64,000 nt of DNA. Origin: Symsagittifera roscoffensis (lineage: Eukaryota > Xenacoelomorpha > Acoela > Convolutidae). The notes below the pieces were generated by a model. That model was not told the DNA's origin and searched no databases. It saw only the letters and a list, made by a program, of their open reading frames with translations. The stretch is from assembly GCF_963678635.1 (NCBI RefSeq), contig NC_087063.1, positions 22,514,701-22,578,700 of the forward strand, in the 5' to 3' direction. This document shows positions 12,701 to 27,700 of the stretch, one piece after another. Position 1 is the stretch's first letter. Every line of letters begins with the position of its first letter. Both the position numbers and the translations under genes were made by a program.

Positions 12701-15700
12701 CCCAGAACCTCTACAAAAATTTTAGAAGACGTGAAAATTGAGGGTGCATGGCGCAAAACGAAACAAGGTAAAGAATTTGTTCTTCATCAAGAAATTGGTC
12801 TCGTAACTTTTGCGACAACTGAAGGCCTAGAAATCAAAAAAAAATATTATGGGCGATAGAACTTTCAAATCGCCCCCCCCTCCCCACCCCCCCCCCCCCG
12901 CCGTTTACCCAAATTTATGCGTTATTCGGAACGAACGGTGAATGGATTGTGCCGGTAGTTTGGGCGTTTTTGGGCTCAAAAACTGAAGAAATTTACGCAA
13001 AATTTTTCGGTCTATTTGATGCCAGAATCAATCATAACAGACTATGAAAGCGGGGTAATTTCAGCTGTCAAGAAAATTTTCGTAGTATCCACTCATTCGG
13101 GATGCTGGTTCAACTTTTCCCAATGTATATTTCGCAAATTTCAAGATTTTGGTCTTCAAAAAGGCTATCAAGACAAAATTCTGAAAAAAATTGCGCAAAA
13201 ACTTTTCAGTTTAGCGTTTTTGCCGGAAAATGAAATTGAAGCCGCTCTCAGACGTTTTGCGGCCGAAATCGAAGAAGAACCAATTTTTTCGCGATACCCA
13301 GAAATTGGACAAATTTTTGCTTGTATGTGGAGTTTTTGGATTTTTCGGCAAAATTCCTTTAACTTTATGGAATGTGTTTGATCGGCCCTTAAATTTGAGG
13401 ACAACCAACAAATGTGAGAGCTGGAATCGTGACTGTAACGCATCTCTGGGGACAAAAAATCCGGTTTTTTGGACGGTTATTCAAAAACTTGGAGAACAGG
13501 AACAATATTCGCGACTCGATATACGACGTATTACTCGAGGAGAGGCATCTAATATTCGAAAAAAGAAGTATCGAGACCTCAATGAGAAAATTTCCCGCCT
13601 TAAAAACTCATACTTAGATGTAACTTTGTCTTTGAAAAACTATTGGGAAGGTGTTTCTTATATTTGCAGTAATTTTCATAATTAAATTTCGTATAAACCG
13701 TCTTTTTAATTTTTCGGCTTGAAGTCCCGACGGCTTGAAGTCCCGTCAGCTTGAAGTCCCTTCGGCTTGAAGTCCCATCGGCTTGTTTTCCTAGACCCAT
13801 TGTGCGCGAAGTCTCAGTTTTGCCGCTAGTTTAGACTGTTGTTTTTTTGAAGTTGATAGTTTAGTTGACAAATCGTGAGATAATTGTCTTAATGAGGGAA
13901 GCTTGGCCCAGACTGAGTGTCCTTTTGAGTATGTCAATCAATCATCCATCACTTTGTTGGTCTGCTAAAAGACTCTTTTTTCACTTATTATGCTAAAATA
14001 TTGGTCTGCTAAAGGATCGGTCCCCTAGACTTCGTTTCGGGTTAACAACTAGTTCAAAAGAATCGCTTGAATCGTTTTATCTTTGGTTCATATGAAATCA
14101 ATAGTCAACATTATTTGAAAACTCTGTTTCTCATCTTTACTCAATGTGATAGGGGAAGAAGAGCGTCCATTTGCTACAAGTGCGCGTTTGCTGATGCAAC
14201 TAAATTGTTTCTCGTGGACCAATAGGAAACTGCTGTTTCTCCTGAACAAATGTCCTGCTCTCATGAAAGAACTGAAACACCTCGACACTCAGGTATTACT
14301 AGCAACGTTCATTAATTTTATTTAGATAGACAACGAGATCTAACGAGATCATTTTTAAAACTTTTCAATAGTTCTCCGAACTTTATAGTGCGAATACTAG
14401 GAAAGCGAAGCACTCCAGGACCCAATAAGTAGTCAAACCATTTAAATGGAGTTGACCAAATTGGTTGTCTCTTTGGGTCCAGTTGGCTCTTGGCTCTTTT
14501 AAAAGATATCCTGATTGTTTAGACTCTGCGTGAGGCACACAAGGTAGCAGTGATCTACGTGGCAAATGGACAGGAGACTAAATCGGCTATCCTGTCCAAC
14601 TCTTCTGGATCCACACACTACGAGATGTTCCTCTCCGGATTAGGATGGGAGGTCAGTAGCTGCAGTCAATTGTTTTTGAGTTCAAATTGACAAAACGAGC
14701 TGTTTTGTTATTTGGGTCGAGGTGTTTTGTCAGAAAAATGTTTCAATTTTTTTCTATATTATGAATTTTGCGTAAAAGTTCTCCCGTTGTCCAGAAAAAT
14801 TGGCTTGGTTTCTCACTCATTCTTTCAGAATATTTCTCTTGACTCCGTTTTTTTCATATTCCAAGTTTAAGATTTACTACGAAACTACTGAGACAAACTC
14901 AAATCAATTATGAGCAAAGCAACCAGTTCCGCCTGTTTGAGTATGAGAAAATGTCAAGCAACATTTTTTCTTGGCAATTTTTTTTTGCTTTAATACAAAC
15001 CTCCTTAAAAGAAATATAAGATATATTAAATGATCTGGGATTGCAGTGTGGTATTGTGACGTTTTCTTACGGGAAAACAAAACCACGAAGTAGGAAGAAA
15101 TTTTGTTATCGGATGTGTACTGTTCTGTACTGTTTTTCCTCGCCTAATCAGGGACCACAATTAAATGTTAGAGAGGTCGAGTGATATATCATATTACCAC
15201 TCTTTTGATTGTTATTGTATAGTTATGGACAAAGTTCTAACTCTTTTTCTCAGTGTCGAGAAAAATCCGAATAGAAAATTTTGTCTTTGAATACAATTTG
15301 AACCATGTGAAGCGAAAAACTATTGGTTAAAAAGGAAAAATATGTCTTTTGCTGCGAATGACTTGTTTTTGAAGTTTCAGAAAATGCTTGCTCTTTATCA
15401 ATGTATTCAATTTTAAACACATTATCCGAAAAAAATGAAATAATTTTGTTTAATTTTTTTTAAAATAGAACTCATTAAAATTCATTATTTGAAGTATTTG
15501 AAATCCGTATTTTAATTACAGTCAATTGAAATTATTTTTCTTATTCCAATCAAAGGTCAATCTAGGTCAATATGGAACTGTTTTTTTCTTCAAAGTGTTG
15601 TTTTTCTAAAGTGTTTTTTTTTGTTTAAAATTAATCGGAAACTTTTAACGTTTTCACACTAAATTTGCTCTTCTTGTGTAGGTTGGATCTGCGTATTATG

Positions 15701-18700
15701 ATTTCGGCTGAATGTGCTGTGATATAGTGTCCCTTCGGATGGCTGTGGACAGCTATATCGTCGTTTATTGATAATGTTGTAAGCTGTTCGAATATTAATT
15801 AGCGCTACTGGCTATCGATTGTTATTGATTGTTTCCATAATTTATATGTCTCGAGCGGTTAAGACTTATCTTGCTTTTAAGGACGCAGGTTTCGGTTCTT
15901 AACTTCTGGAATATCGCTAGTCGATCGGCGCAAGTTAGAGCATGATTCTAATATTTTATTCTCTTCAAGTCTACCCAACGGACCTTTTGGACCAATGGTG
16001 CGATCATCAGCCAAATTTTGTGACGTTTGTGGAAAATTTAACCACACAGCAAGTCACTGCTGGTGGCGACAGAAACCACAAGGACGCGGACAAAACTTCC
16101 CGTTTCCAAACGAGCCAAAAAACTAATAAAGCCACTGAGTCAGCCCCCTAAATCATCGAAATCACCTAAATCATCACCTAACGAACTTTTCCAACCTGAT
16201 GAGATACTTAGCCTTTACGCAATAATCCCTGCGGAAGGAACAGTACTGACGTACACGAAAATACGTTTCTCATCGGGATTACAACGTAGAGCCCTGTTCG
16301 ATACAGGAGCCTGCGCAAATGTTATCTCAAAACAGACATTTGAAGACCTAAAAGAAGAAAAATCGCTATTTCGCCCTCTTGAAGTAAATGAACCCAAACT
16401 GAAGAGAGTTAGAATGGCAGGAGGACAACAAGTCTCCATTGAAACTGAAGTAACGTTAGAATTCCGATTGGCAGACATGACCTTTATAGAACCATTTCTC
16501 GTTCTTCGTGCAGCCAATTCAATAATTCTAGGAAATCCTTTCTATAAAAAACATCATATTCATGTCTGTCCGAAGTATAATCTACTGCATTTCAAAGATA
16601 TGACCCTTCAAATCAACGAAATAAAACCTCCAAACGAGCCAAGAAGAGTCAATAGAGTGAAAAAATTCCCTTTGCTTATGACAAAACGTCAAACAATAGC
16701 CCCGCATCAGACAATTCTTGTAGAATGCCAGCTAGAGAACACATGTCAAGACATGGAAAAAACTACCGGAATCGTGATTCCAGCTCAGGAATTTGAAGAA
16801 AACTGTGAAATTGCGTTCACTTCTTCAATAAGCGAAGTGCTGAAAAACAACCTGTTGTATATCACAGCGTTTAACATCACCGATCATCACATTACTTTGC
16901 CTTTCAAAACCGAAATTGGGAAATTTTCAATTCTGACTCTGAAAGAAGCAGAAAATTTATTCCCCATCGAACCTGAAATGATTGCATTTGCAAAAATGAA
17001 CCACCCGGACGATATTGAAATGGGCATTAATGAGCTAATTCAACAATCGTGTGATAGTCAGCAGCCCCAAATGAAGCATGAACCTGAGTATGAAAAATTT
17101 TGGTTTCCTACGCCTGAAACATGTCAAAACCCTGAATTACTTCCTCAAATCCAACGCGACATTTACGACCAAATTCTTCATTTTCAAGGTCTTGAAAAAC
17201 TTGAACGGAAAACGAAATGTCAAGATCGATTGACATTTATCAAGAACTTTAAGTGGGAGAATTCAGTGTTGACGGAAGACCAAAGGTCAAAAGTAGAAGA
17301 TTTGCTTGTTGACTTTTCGGACATCTTCGCCAAACATAGATTCGATGTTGGATACAATTCCGACCTCAAAATCAAACTAAAACCGGAACACACACGACCT
17401 CTGTATACACAAGGACCACCTACGCCGATACATTTGCGACACGAATTGACAGTGGAACTTGCCCTTATGCACTATTATGGACTTATAACAACATTGTCAC
17501 ATTCAAAATACAGTAGTCCACTATTTGCACATCGAAAGCCATCTGGTAAATTGCGGATGTTGATTGACCTCAGAAGGATAAACCATTCACTCAAGAATGA
17601 CTATATCAACAGCAACTTTCCGATCTCAAACATGACCGATGCTTCGAACCACTTCGCAGGAAAGAGCTTGTTTACCAAACTTGATTGCTCACAAGCATAC
17701 CACTGTGTGCAAATGGCAGAAGACCTTTCAGTCCAACTTTTGGCATTTAACTTCGGTTCACGAACTTACGCATACAAATGCCTGGCTCAAGGTCTAAGTA
17801 AATCAGTAACAGGATTTAGTTCTTTTATCCCACACTTGTCACCATGTGATAAAGTGTCCCTTCGGATGGCTGTGGACAGCTATATCGTCGTTTATTGATA
17901 ATGTTGTAAGCTGTTCGAATATTAATTAGCGCTACTGGCTATCGATTGTTATTGATTGTTTCCATAATTTATATGTCTCGAGCGGTTAAGACTTATCTTG
18001 CTTTTAAGGACGCAGGATTCGGTTCTTAACTTCTGGAATATCGCTAGTCGATCGGCGCAAGTTAGAGCATGATTCTAATATTTTATTCTCTTCAAGTCTA
18101 CCCAATTGATTAGTAGCTCGGTATAAATCTCCTATGGTTGGTATTAATTACCATCAATATTTACATAGTTAAATAAATATAAATGTATGAACTTCATTTC
18201 ATTAACAAGGCTAATTATGTAATCTAATATAGCATAAGAATGCATGACGTCATGTAGTGATGTCACATGTGCAATTAACATAATGTTTTGCGGTTTTTCT
18301 TCAATCATTTGTTCGCTGGATTGGACATGCATGTTTGCAGCTACAACAAGGGTTGCCTTTGAGATGGTATACGCCTGTGTTGGACTACACTTATGCTTGT
18401 ATTGGACAATGTTTAAGTCGTAAAAACGAAACGTCATTGAGTTAAAAAAAAGTTTCAACAAGTATCTAATACAGAGTTTTCTAGCTGTAAAAATGTACCA
18501 TCCAAAGAGTGTAAACTAATTGTAACTTTCTTTGTAATGGTATTTGTCCAAACTTTTTTCTTTACTCTTCTTTGAATATGTTTTCTATGATAAGCAGTTA
18601 AGTGGAACACAAAAAAGTAACATGGAAGATTTTTTCCGTCGATTTGAGTTTTAGCGTTTGTTGATTTTTGTGACATGGATTTGTCTTTTATACTTTTTAT

Positions 18701-21700
18701 AATTTGACTCATTGACTTCATACAATTGCAGTTAATGATTTTGTTATTTTTTCGTTATATATTGAAGTAGTATAAATGTGCTCATACGCAATACTTCGAC
18801 TTTTCTGCGTTAGCCTTGATCAATTGCAGTGCCTGGCTTTTGTTTTTTTAGCTAAGAGGTTTAAATTTGGCATAAAGTTGACATAATTGTATAATTTGAC
18901 TCATGCAATTGAAGTCAATGAAGTTTTTGTTTTTTCATTAATCTGAAGTAATATAAATGCAAGTTTCTATGTGCTCATACGCAATACTTCGATTTTATGC
19001 AAATACTGCATCTATATTTGAGGTCTGTCTAGGCGAGGAGCAGTGTTGAATAGCAAAAGTCCTGAAGGACATCACAGATCTGAAGAATTTAGCTAGTGCC
19101 TGATTTTTAGTCTTTAAAATTTTTAGGTAGACGTGGAAACTCACAAGGGGTACCTTGGCTTGATGCGAGCTTCTGGATCATCTGGGAAAACTATTCTCTA
19201 CTACGCATCTCCCTCGTATGAAATTGCATACCATGTTGTCACACGTATGCTCGGAACAGACGACCAAAAGGTGGAAAAAATTTATTACACATTTATTAAA
19301 TACCGAAAATTGGGCGAATTAAATCCAAGCCACCTAGTTAGCAAGATCATTCTAAACGGAACTCTTTTGCAAGTTATCAAGATCATTCTGAATGGAAATC
19401 ATTAAACTTCGGCTCAACTCGATTATGCAGATACTTTATAACATTAAGTGTTATGAACAAATTATTGAGTTGTGTAGTTTTTTTGTTCTTAATGTGTTTT
19501 AAATGTGATTTTGTTAGTTGCGTTTAATTATCCCGAATATTAAAGAACCGGAAGAATAAAAATTAAGCAGCTCAATGCCAATTAATCCACTTTCGCTTTT
19601 TATTTTAGAAGCATGCTATTTTAAAAGCATGAGAAATGGAATTAGTTAATCATTGTAATTGCTCTTCATTTGCCTGCTTCTCTCAGAAAAGAAAAAAGGA
19701 CCGATCAGCGTTGATCTTCCATTAGTTATTGTTTCGGCTAAGTTGCTGTTCGGGTAAAATGAAATTGAACAGTAATTTTGTGTTTGTGTTGCAGTGGCGT
19801 CACGTGGGCAATGACCATGTGCATATAGTGTGGAATGAGCACTGCAGACCCTACGTGCGAAGTGTGATGCCGACCCAGTTTGCAGATGTTCTCATTGTCC
19901 TGTCTCCTCTGCCCAACAAACTAGTGCTGGTCAACATATCCTGCAAGCACCCAGTTAGTTATCTTGCGGAGGTGATACATTTTTGCTGGTTATTTGAAAT
20001 TTTTGTCTTCCTATTTCGGTTAAGTCTCATGAATTGTTTTGCCCTGGATTTAAATTTGATTTTAACCCGTGATTTTTTCGAGTGTAAAAGCACGAAGTAA
20101 TTTTCCTTCATATAGAGCTTAATGATTTTTCAAGAAGTCTTGAAATGCTCAAATAACTAAAGAAGTGCAATCATGCATTTTAAATCATTTATGAATGAAT
20201 GAACTAGGTAGACATGCACTTTTTGAGTTCGATTCAATTTCAATTGCTGAAGTTCAGGTGAATTATTTTCTTCAATCACGAAAGCGGAAATGGCACAAAA
20301 AAGCGTGAACGAATTCTAGTGTTGAAAGTAGGGTTGTAAGTTTTAGAATTCCTAGCTGAAACAATACCCTCAATCCAGTTATCTTAAAATGTGTTTCAAT
20401 TTCAAATTGTTCTTAATATTTAAAGAGCAATGAACTGATATATTTTTAATCATTTTTATCTTGTTTCCTTGTTCTGTTACCCTTTTCCGACCCTCTGTTT
20501 GTTATATCGGGCTACTATGCCGTACAAAATATTTAAATTATGCTATTATGCCGTACAAACTATCGTAGCTTTTCTGGCGCTTTGGGTTTTTGACAAAAGT
20601 ACTACGCTTGAAGGGTAAAGGTCTTATGTTTGAATCTGGCCACAACCTGTTTTTTATTCAAAAGGGAAATTTACCGATTCAAAAATTAACGACATCTTGT
20701 GTGTCTGCTAGTGTTTGGTCGGCTTAGTTGTTTTGTTTCGGTTTCTTGCTGTGTTGTAAGTATTTGTTTTTGTAAATACATAAAGAATTAGGTTTTGTTA
20801 CTGTAAATTGTAAAACTATTAAGTTTCTTATCTTTTAAAGAGTAATGAACGTAGTGAAAACTCTTAAATAGGTCTTGCTGATTTTTTTCTTCGTTTTTTT
20901 TCAGGAAAAAGACTGAAAGTATTGATGCACTTAGTTTTTATGCAATTTTTGAAATCAATTGAAGTTCAACTGCTGAAAGTGAAGTAAATAGCACTCTCCA
21001 AATACGAACGTGGAAATGACGCAAAAAACGTGAACGATTTCTACTTTCTAAAGTGGTATTTAGTTTTTAGATTTCCAGCGGAATCAAAACTTTACCCGTT
21101 GATCCAGTTTTCTCTAGTTGGGTTAATGTTATCAAAAAGTGCCCATCATAAATTGTTCTAGAAATTCAAGCAGCCTAAATGGCATCTATTTTTTTCTTTG
21201 AATTTCGAAATTTGATATTTTTTCAACAAAGTCAGAGTGTTTTTTATGTTTACTTGCGTTCATTACTCTTTTCCAACCTTCCATTGGCTATGTTGTTTTT
21301 TTTTGCTTAAAAGCTTTGTTTGGCCTCATCTGTTTCGGCTTGTGCTTGATCGAGGTGAACCAACAGTTGACTTAATAGCGGTGATTAAAAAAACTTATGC
21401 TTTTTTGTGTTTCCGGAGGGGAAAGGGAGCTTATGTGTGTTTCCGGAGGGGAGAGGGAGAGCAAATTTAGATTTTAAGAACTTTAAAAGTTTTTTAATTG
21501 AAAACAATTTTGCTCAACGGGAGTCTAGCCAACTTTTTTCGGCTTAGTTGCCGCTACGTTATTGTGTCTGAATACTTTTAAATGCAAATCATTATGTTTG
21601 TGGAGTTTTGTTGTCAAATTGAACATCATTTTTTTCGACTTTGTGGCTTTTGTTTGATCTCCTTTCTGCTAGCTTGCATTTCTATGTCTGTGTGGTACCG

Positions 21701-24700
21701 CAAGTGGTGCGAAGCTCCGCTTCGCCTCTGTGCATTGATTTGAAGTCAGATTTTATTAACTAGATTTGCCAGCGAGATAGGATTGATTATATGATGGTAA
21801 ACTATTTTATTTGACACCTTTCGACAGTCAGTTAATTTCGAACTGATACTAGAAAGACAAAATAGTATCATGTCTGATTCAATTAAGTTTCAAGTGAACA
21901 GCTAAGCTTAAGCTCGTTTATGTTTTTTTCTTAGTTTCTTTGTTGATATCTCATTATCCCATCCTCCCTTCGTTCCCAGGAAGTTCTCCTATGTAGTGTC
22001 TCAGAAGTATTTTGTTGGTTTCGGGATGATCGTTTGGGTTCTACTGAAGTCGCTTCAGTTTGAAAATTACGAGGATATGGACTTGACTTGCAACATTAGA
22101 CTCGCACTAGACTTGCAACATCTCCATCATCTATGGTTTCCATATTTTTGGTATCTTATCGAAATTTTGCTATCTGGTTATCCTTTCTGAAATCATTGAG
22201 AAATTGTTCCCAGATCTGACAATGCTTTCTGCGGGTCTATTCACTCGTGAGTGGTAGATCCGAGATATAATTTTGCTTATTCCTCGGAACTCACACCAGG
22301 CTTTGATGTGTTTGCTAACAAACTTGGGTCGTTTATCAGAAACTAGAGTTTTGGCTACAATTTTGTTTTTTCGCGGTTTTGCTTTGATTTGTTTTTAATT
22401 TGACACAATTTTTTGCGGCTTGAGTTTTGGTTTTTTATAGTGTACATCAATTCTTTTTGTCAATTGGAAGGGAAATTACGCTATCTTAATCTTATAGCAT
22501 TAGTGCAAATGGAGCGACAAAAAAAAACGTTTAAGTTTTATGATTTCAAAGTGGAATTTAGTGTTTAGATTTTTTTCAGCCTATTAGCAAAATTATGTAT
22601 TCGTTCAGTTTTATTGCACAAATGAAGTCTTTGAAAATGATAGTGTTTAGGTGATATACATTTTTTCTTTGAATCCTAAAAGTTGAAAAATACTCACAAT
22701 TAAGTCGATCAGTTTTGTGTTTGCTTTGGCCCTTTTCTAACTGTCTAGCGGGATGAAAAATAGAGTAATTATGAGTGGTATCTATAGCTACAAACTGTTC
22801 ATTTCTCGTTCTGCTTAACTTTTTTGTCCTTTCATAATTGTAGCTTGGTGGATGCAATAATCTGAGTGCTATTTACTAGATTGAACCACACCTTTTGGGT
22901 CCCCTGTTCGATGGTGCTCTGGTGGACTTATCTGTGCTGCCGATGTTGGTCAGAGCGACTGCAATCAGAGCCAGCAACATGATCAAACGCAGCAAGAACA
23001 TCACACAGCCTATATTGTTAGTAGATTATTCCAAAGAGAGAGTCAAACATATCGAGCAAAAATATTGGTAAACGAGTTTTCCCTCAAACATTTTTACGAC
23101 TTTATTGATAACTCTATATTTGGTTCCTTCAGTTTTTCTATTTTAATAAACGATTATTTTTTTTTCTGAGATCAGCTCACAAATCGATCTATCTGAATTC
23201 TAGTTCTTTATGAAGGGCAAAGATCCCATCGTCGCGTATAAGTCTTGAAAGCGCAAAGTTGTGGACATTTATATGACACAAAAGACAATTAAACGGAAAT
23301 TATGGAAGAAAATTGTCATTTGACAATTGGTCAAATTTATTAATTTTGAAGTTGTTTTTTTAGCTTCGCTTCTAGACAGCAGACTATCCAGTCGATTGCA
23401 AAGAGATTCAAACTGCACCAGACATTTGAAGACTTCGTACACCAGACTCTCAAACCCCAGTCCAGGTATGTTCATATATCTAAATTTTGATGTCTGCTGA
23501 AAATATCTGCTTCATTAGACATAAAGAAAAAGAATTAATTAGTTTCTCTGAACATTGAACGAGAGGGGACACTAAAAGGACCAGGAAAGCAGTTTTTCTG
23601 AATGAAACTAGTTTTTTTTCAAAAATTCGCTTTTTTGAATTTAGTCTCCCATAAATACACGAGCAAAGCTTGTTTTATAGTAAGAGCTCTCTTTTGTTCC
23701 AACCTAAATCGCAAATATTGTTGCGACAAAATGTGTTCATTTTGAAAGTGTTGACTTTGACCAATAACCAGCTATTAATTACAGCCAATGCTAAGGATAT
23801 TAACAGAGACTATTATATTACAAACAGCACGTAAGCTTCAAGGTATCATGGACCTGTAGCGTTGTGCTAGAGAAGGAAACCCAGAACAAAATAAGAGGGT
23901 TCGAAACTAGGAAGGGTCGGATCTTTTTAATCAACTTTTTCGTATACTAGTTACAATGCGTCTTCTCTATAAATTGAGGCATGTTATCTGGTAAATTTCT
24001 TTTTTTTTTCACGTTGACTGGCACTGTTAATGTGTCATAATTTTCTTGCGTCATTTAGCAATTATGTAGACTCATAATTGGCGTGCGTCACTTAAGACAT
24101 TTTGTAGTTTCATAGTTCTACTCATTCAATTTTCCCAGTAGCGTTATCGGTCATATTTTTGCTGGTGTATGCGAAGTGCAACTTTGCCTCTGTGTTTAAA
24201 AATATATTTCCTTCTATAAACAGAATTATTTACCTGCGATACACTGCGATACAACTTCAAGAAAATCTGATTTAGTTTTTCAATTGTATTTTTTTCATGG
24301 TGGATTGTATATAAGGAGAATGATGTAGGGTTTTCTTTTTTTTTCTCATTTGAAGCATCAATAAGCTTTCAATAATATATGAATCTAATTTTTGTTTGAT
24401 TTTGACTCCCTTATGTCATAGCAAAAACAACTCCTCGACTTGGCCTTGGTTCCGAGATATAATTGTACCAAGCCATAGCCCAGGAGGAGACATTTTCATC
24501 CTTTTTTTGATCAAGTTTCATTTACTGTATTAATTTAAGTGGCGATTCAAGAGTGTAATCAAGCATTTCTAACTCTTCGTTCTGTTTTACTAAAGCTTGC
24601 TTCCACGAGTAGCACATTAAGGGATAACATTTCAGAAGAATTTTGCGCAGTTTGTTGTCAATTGATTTGCAAAACAATACTCGACATTTATTTGATTATT

Positions 24701-27700
24701 TAATTGCTGGTCACATCTATATGAAACTTTGATTGGGTATAGTTTTGAGTCTTCTTTCACATTGTAGTAAATTGATCCTTTTTTGTCTAGGCATTTTGAA
24801 ATTTTTGGTCAGTTTTCATTATATTGAATAATTTTATGGGGGCAACAGAAGGTCTTCAAAATTTTTGACGAGCTTGTGCGCCTTGATCTCTTCAAGTTTT
24901 TTCATGTTTTTCAGAAGCGCAATCATCGTCGCAAGAATCTGGCAGTTATTGGCCTTGTTGATTGATTGCGAGCTTGTAATTGGTGCGCAATTGAAATATC
25001 TGTTTTAGGTTTTCTCATTCCTAATACTTCAGCTAGATCTTCGTTAATACTTTGTTCCTAATACTTCAAAATCATTTGGCGGTTGCCTTCAATGTGATTT
25101 GTTGATTCTGGCAACCTAATTTTTCGCGCGTTATCTCTTTTTTGTCTGATTCAAGAAACTATGTTTCCGACAGCGTTTCCAAAATTGTTTGCCTTGTCGG
25201 GAACTCCGTTTTTGTTATCATTTTGTTCTTCAGCTCTGTTTTCACATCAGCTACCGCGATGTTGACAAGGCTCTCGATAGTATCTTCCAAAATTGACTCC
25301 ATCTTTTACTATTTGAGGAGTGATCGTTTTAAGCGATATATCAACTGCATTTTAGACCGTTTCGGAGAAGTCGTCCCCTTGCCGGACACTTTCTGGTGGG
25401 CTGTCATGGAAATATTTTTTGTCAACTTTCCCAAGAGGAGTTTGATCTTGAAAACGTATAGTTCGAGGGAACCCTGCAATAACTACCGTTTCTGAAACAA
25501 ATTCTTTCATCGCGCGTTTTTAAATTCGTTGATTAGACATCTTTAGGCTATTCTATTACAACTACACCAAAGTGAAACAAGAAAACAAAAGAATAAAAAC
25601 AAACGGTATTAATAATCATAATAATAAACAAGAATTTAGGAGAAATAAATCCAAGGGAGTTAGCTCCCTTTCAGATTTTGTCAAATCAAAAGTTTTAAAA
25701 GTTTAGTTTTCTAATGTTTTACATTACAGTTCATGCATCGGCATTCAAATCAAATCAATTGTAAGAGCTCACTAACAGATTCTAAAAAGGTACTGGCAGC
25801 TAGCTCTCTTAGAAAAAGAATCAATCATTAAAATTTCATTCCTGTTAAGGTAAAAGAACAAGCACCGGAGAAATAGCGAACACCAGCGCACTTGATTTCT
25901 TCCAAATGACCAGCACGATCTACTTAAGAATTGAATTTTTTTGAGTAAAATATTTTTCACTAGAATGCTTTTTTTTTACCGCAAAATGCAAAATTTCCAA
26001 GATGCACGCTCTCGCCCTTCAAGTGCTCCGTTTGTAAATCCAATGCGATGTGCCTTAAATGTTTGTATATGCCGCTAATATATGCCTTTTTTGAACACTT
26101 CTTTCTTAAGAGTTAGCAGATGTTGCCCTAGTTCAGAGATATGATGCGCAATATCTTCAGCTGACGCATTAGCTGGCCAATGAAAAGTACAACGATTTGA
26201 ATTGGCCAGAAGATGGAGCGAAATCATAGACGTGTCGAATTTTTCGTCCGGGGATGGAAAGAGTTTTGAAATTCGAAAAAATTACAGACCGTTTTTTGGA
26301 GTCCACAATCAACAGATAATTAGTAGGAGATTGTTTGAGTGTGTTGTTTCTGATTCTAGTCTTTTTTCTGAAATATTTACATTGAGAACCTCTGATTAAA
26401 TATAATAGAACCATGTCTCTTTAACAAGCCAAGCCCATCATAACAATTAGTTTAAATCTCTTGTGAAGTGCAGTTTCGCTACAATGTTTAATGTCGAATA
26501 GTTGAATGTAGATAATTAAATGTCGGGGTGCAATAAAGTTTCAGTGAATGTAGTCAGGCCATTTGTATAGGACGTGATTTTTTTTTTCAGGGAAAAGTAT
26601 AAAAATTTGATCACGTAAATTATGTTAAATGATGAGTAGACTCTCATTCGGTACTCATTGTGATGTTTTTATATCCGCTTCAAAGTCATGCAATTTTAGT
26701 GTCGCTGAATAAGAGTCGACGAACGCATTTCAGACTCTTATATAGCTCGTGATGATTTTTTTTTCAGGAAGTCCTAAAGTTTGTTCAGGATCAAATTTAA
26801 TTTTTCGCGGTTTGACTTTTGGTATCTCTTCAAGTTCAGTTCCTTTCCTGTGTTAAAAGGAAGGCAAACTCTAGTATCGAACAGAAAAAGTGTAAAAATT
26901 TTGAAAAACGTGATGATTTCTAGTTTCAGAAAGGATATTCAATTTTCAGATTTCCCAATAGTTTTCTAAAATTGGGATAATTTTATCAAAAAAACCTCAA
27001 TCATGAATTGTTCTAGACATTCAGAGAGCTTCAAGGCTGTCTATTTTTTTCTAGTAATTTCGTAAATTGGGATTTTTTCAATAAAAGAAGGCCGTATGTT
27101 TTTTAGGTTTACATGCGTTCGTTGACTCTTTACCGACTCTCTGTTGGCCATATTCATTTACATCATTTCAGTTTTTTGTGATTTTCTTTGAAAATTCAAT
27201 TTTCGACAACAAAGTAGGGCTTCTTTTTGTTCGTGTTTTTTATAGATTTACCACACAATATAAATATACTCATCCTGTTTTTTTTAAACTGGGTTGCATT
27301 ATCAAAAGAATTGTCAATCATGAAAAGCTGAGAATTGAACGACTTTTAAGGGTCTTAAGTTTCTTCTGAAAAATGAAAATGAAACTAAAAAAAGAAAAGA
27401 GCTTTTTAACAGTCGATGAACTTAGTTCAGACTTTTGTATAGGTCGGGATGTCAGGAAAATTTTTTTCCATTTTTCAGGAAAAGTCTCAAAAGGCTCGTA
27501 TAGTAAAAGAAGAGCATTCACACTTATAAATGCACATATGAATGCCCTTAGGTAAATATGCACTTTTTGAGTTCAATTAAAGTTAATTTGCTAGAATGCA
27601 CTTTCTAATTATTAAAGCTCAAATAGCGCGAAAAATTGTGATCGATTTCAACTTTCGATCTTTGTTCTGGAAATTCAAAAAGGTTAGAGAGTATTTTTTT

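Larger units (their letters stand above)
12453..17400. repeat. tandem segmental duplication, unit 2
   Basis: Second copy, joined directly to unit 1. Unlike unit 1, its gypsy sequence continues past the breakpoint (17396 onward) into reverse transcriptase and a 3' LTR, so unit 2 keeps the original right end, while unit 1 keeps the original left end with the MULE left terminus. Confidence 0.93.
15718..18105 (+). mobile_element. Ty3/gypsy element, internally deleted copy 2 with two LTR-like ends
   Basis: A 261-bp LTR-like direct repeat at 15718-15978 and 17845-18105 bounds a shortened interior: gag zinc knuckle, protease, and reverse transcriptase up to just before the YxDD box. The first repeat is followed at once by the zinc knuckle, so most of gag is gone. 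RT, RNase H and integrase end where the second repeat starts. No clear target duplication is seen. Confidence 0.85.

Noticed and set aside
12507-12898. Poly-C tracts as functional elements
   Set aside because: They vary in length between the two copies and fit homopolymer slippage or sequencing error in dead transposon sequence.
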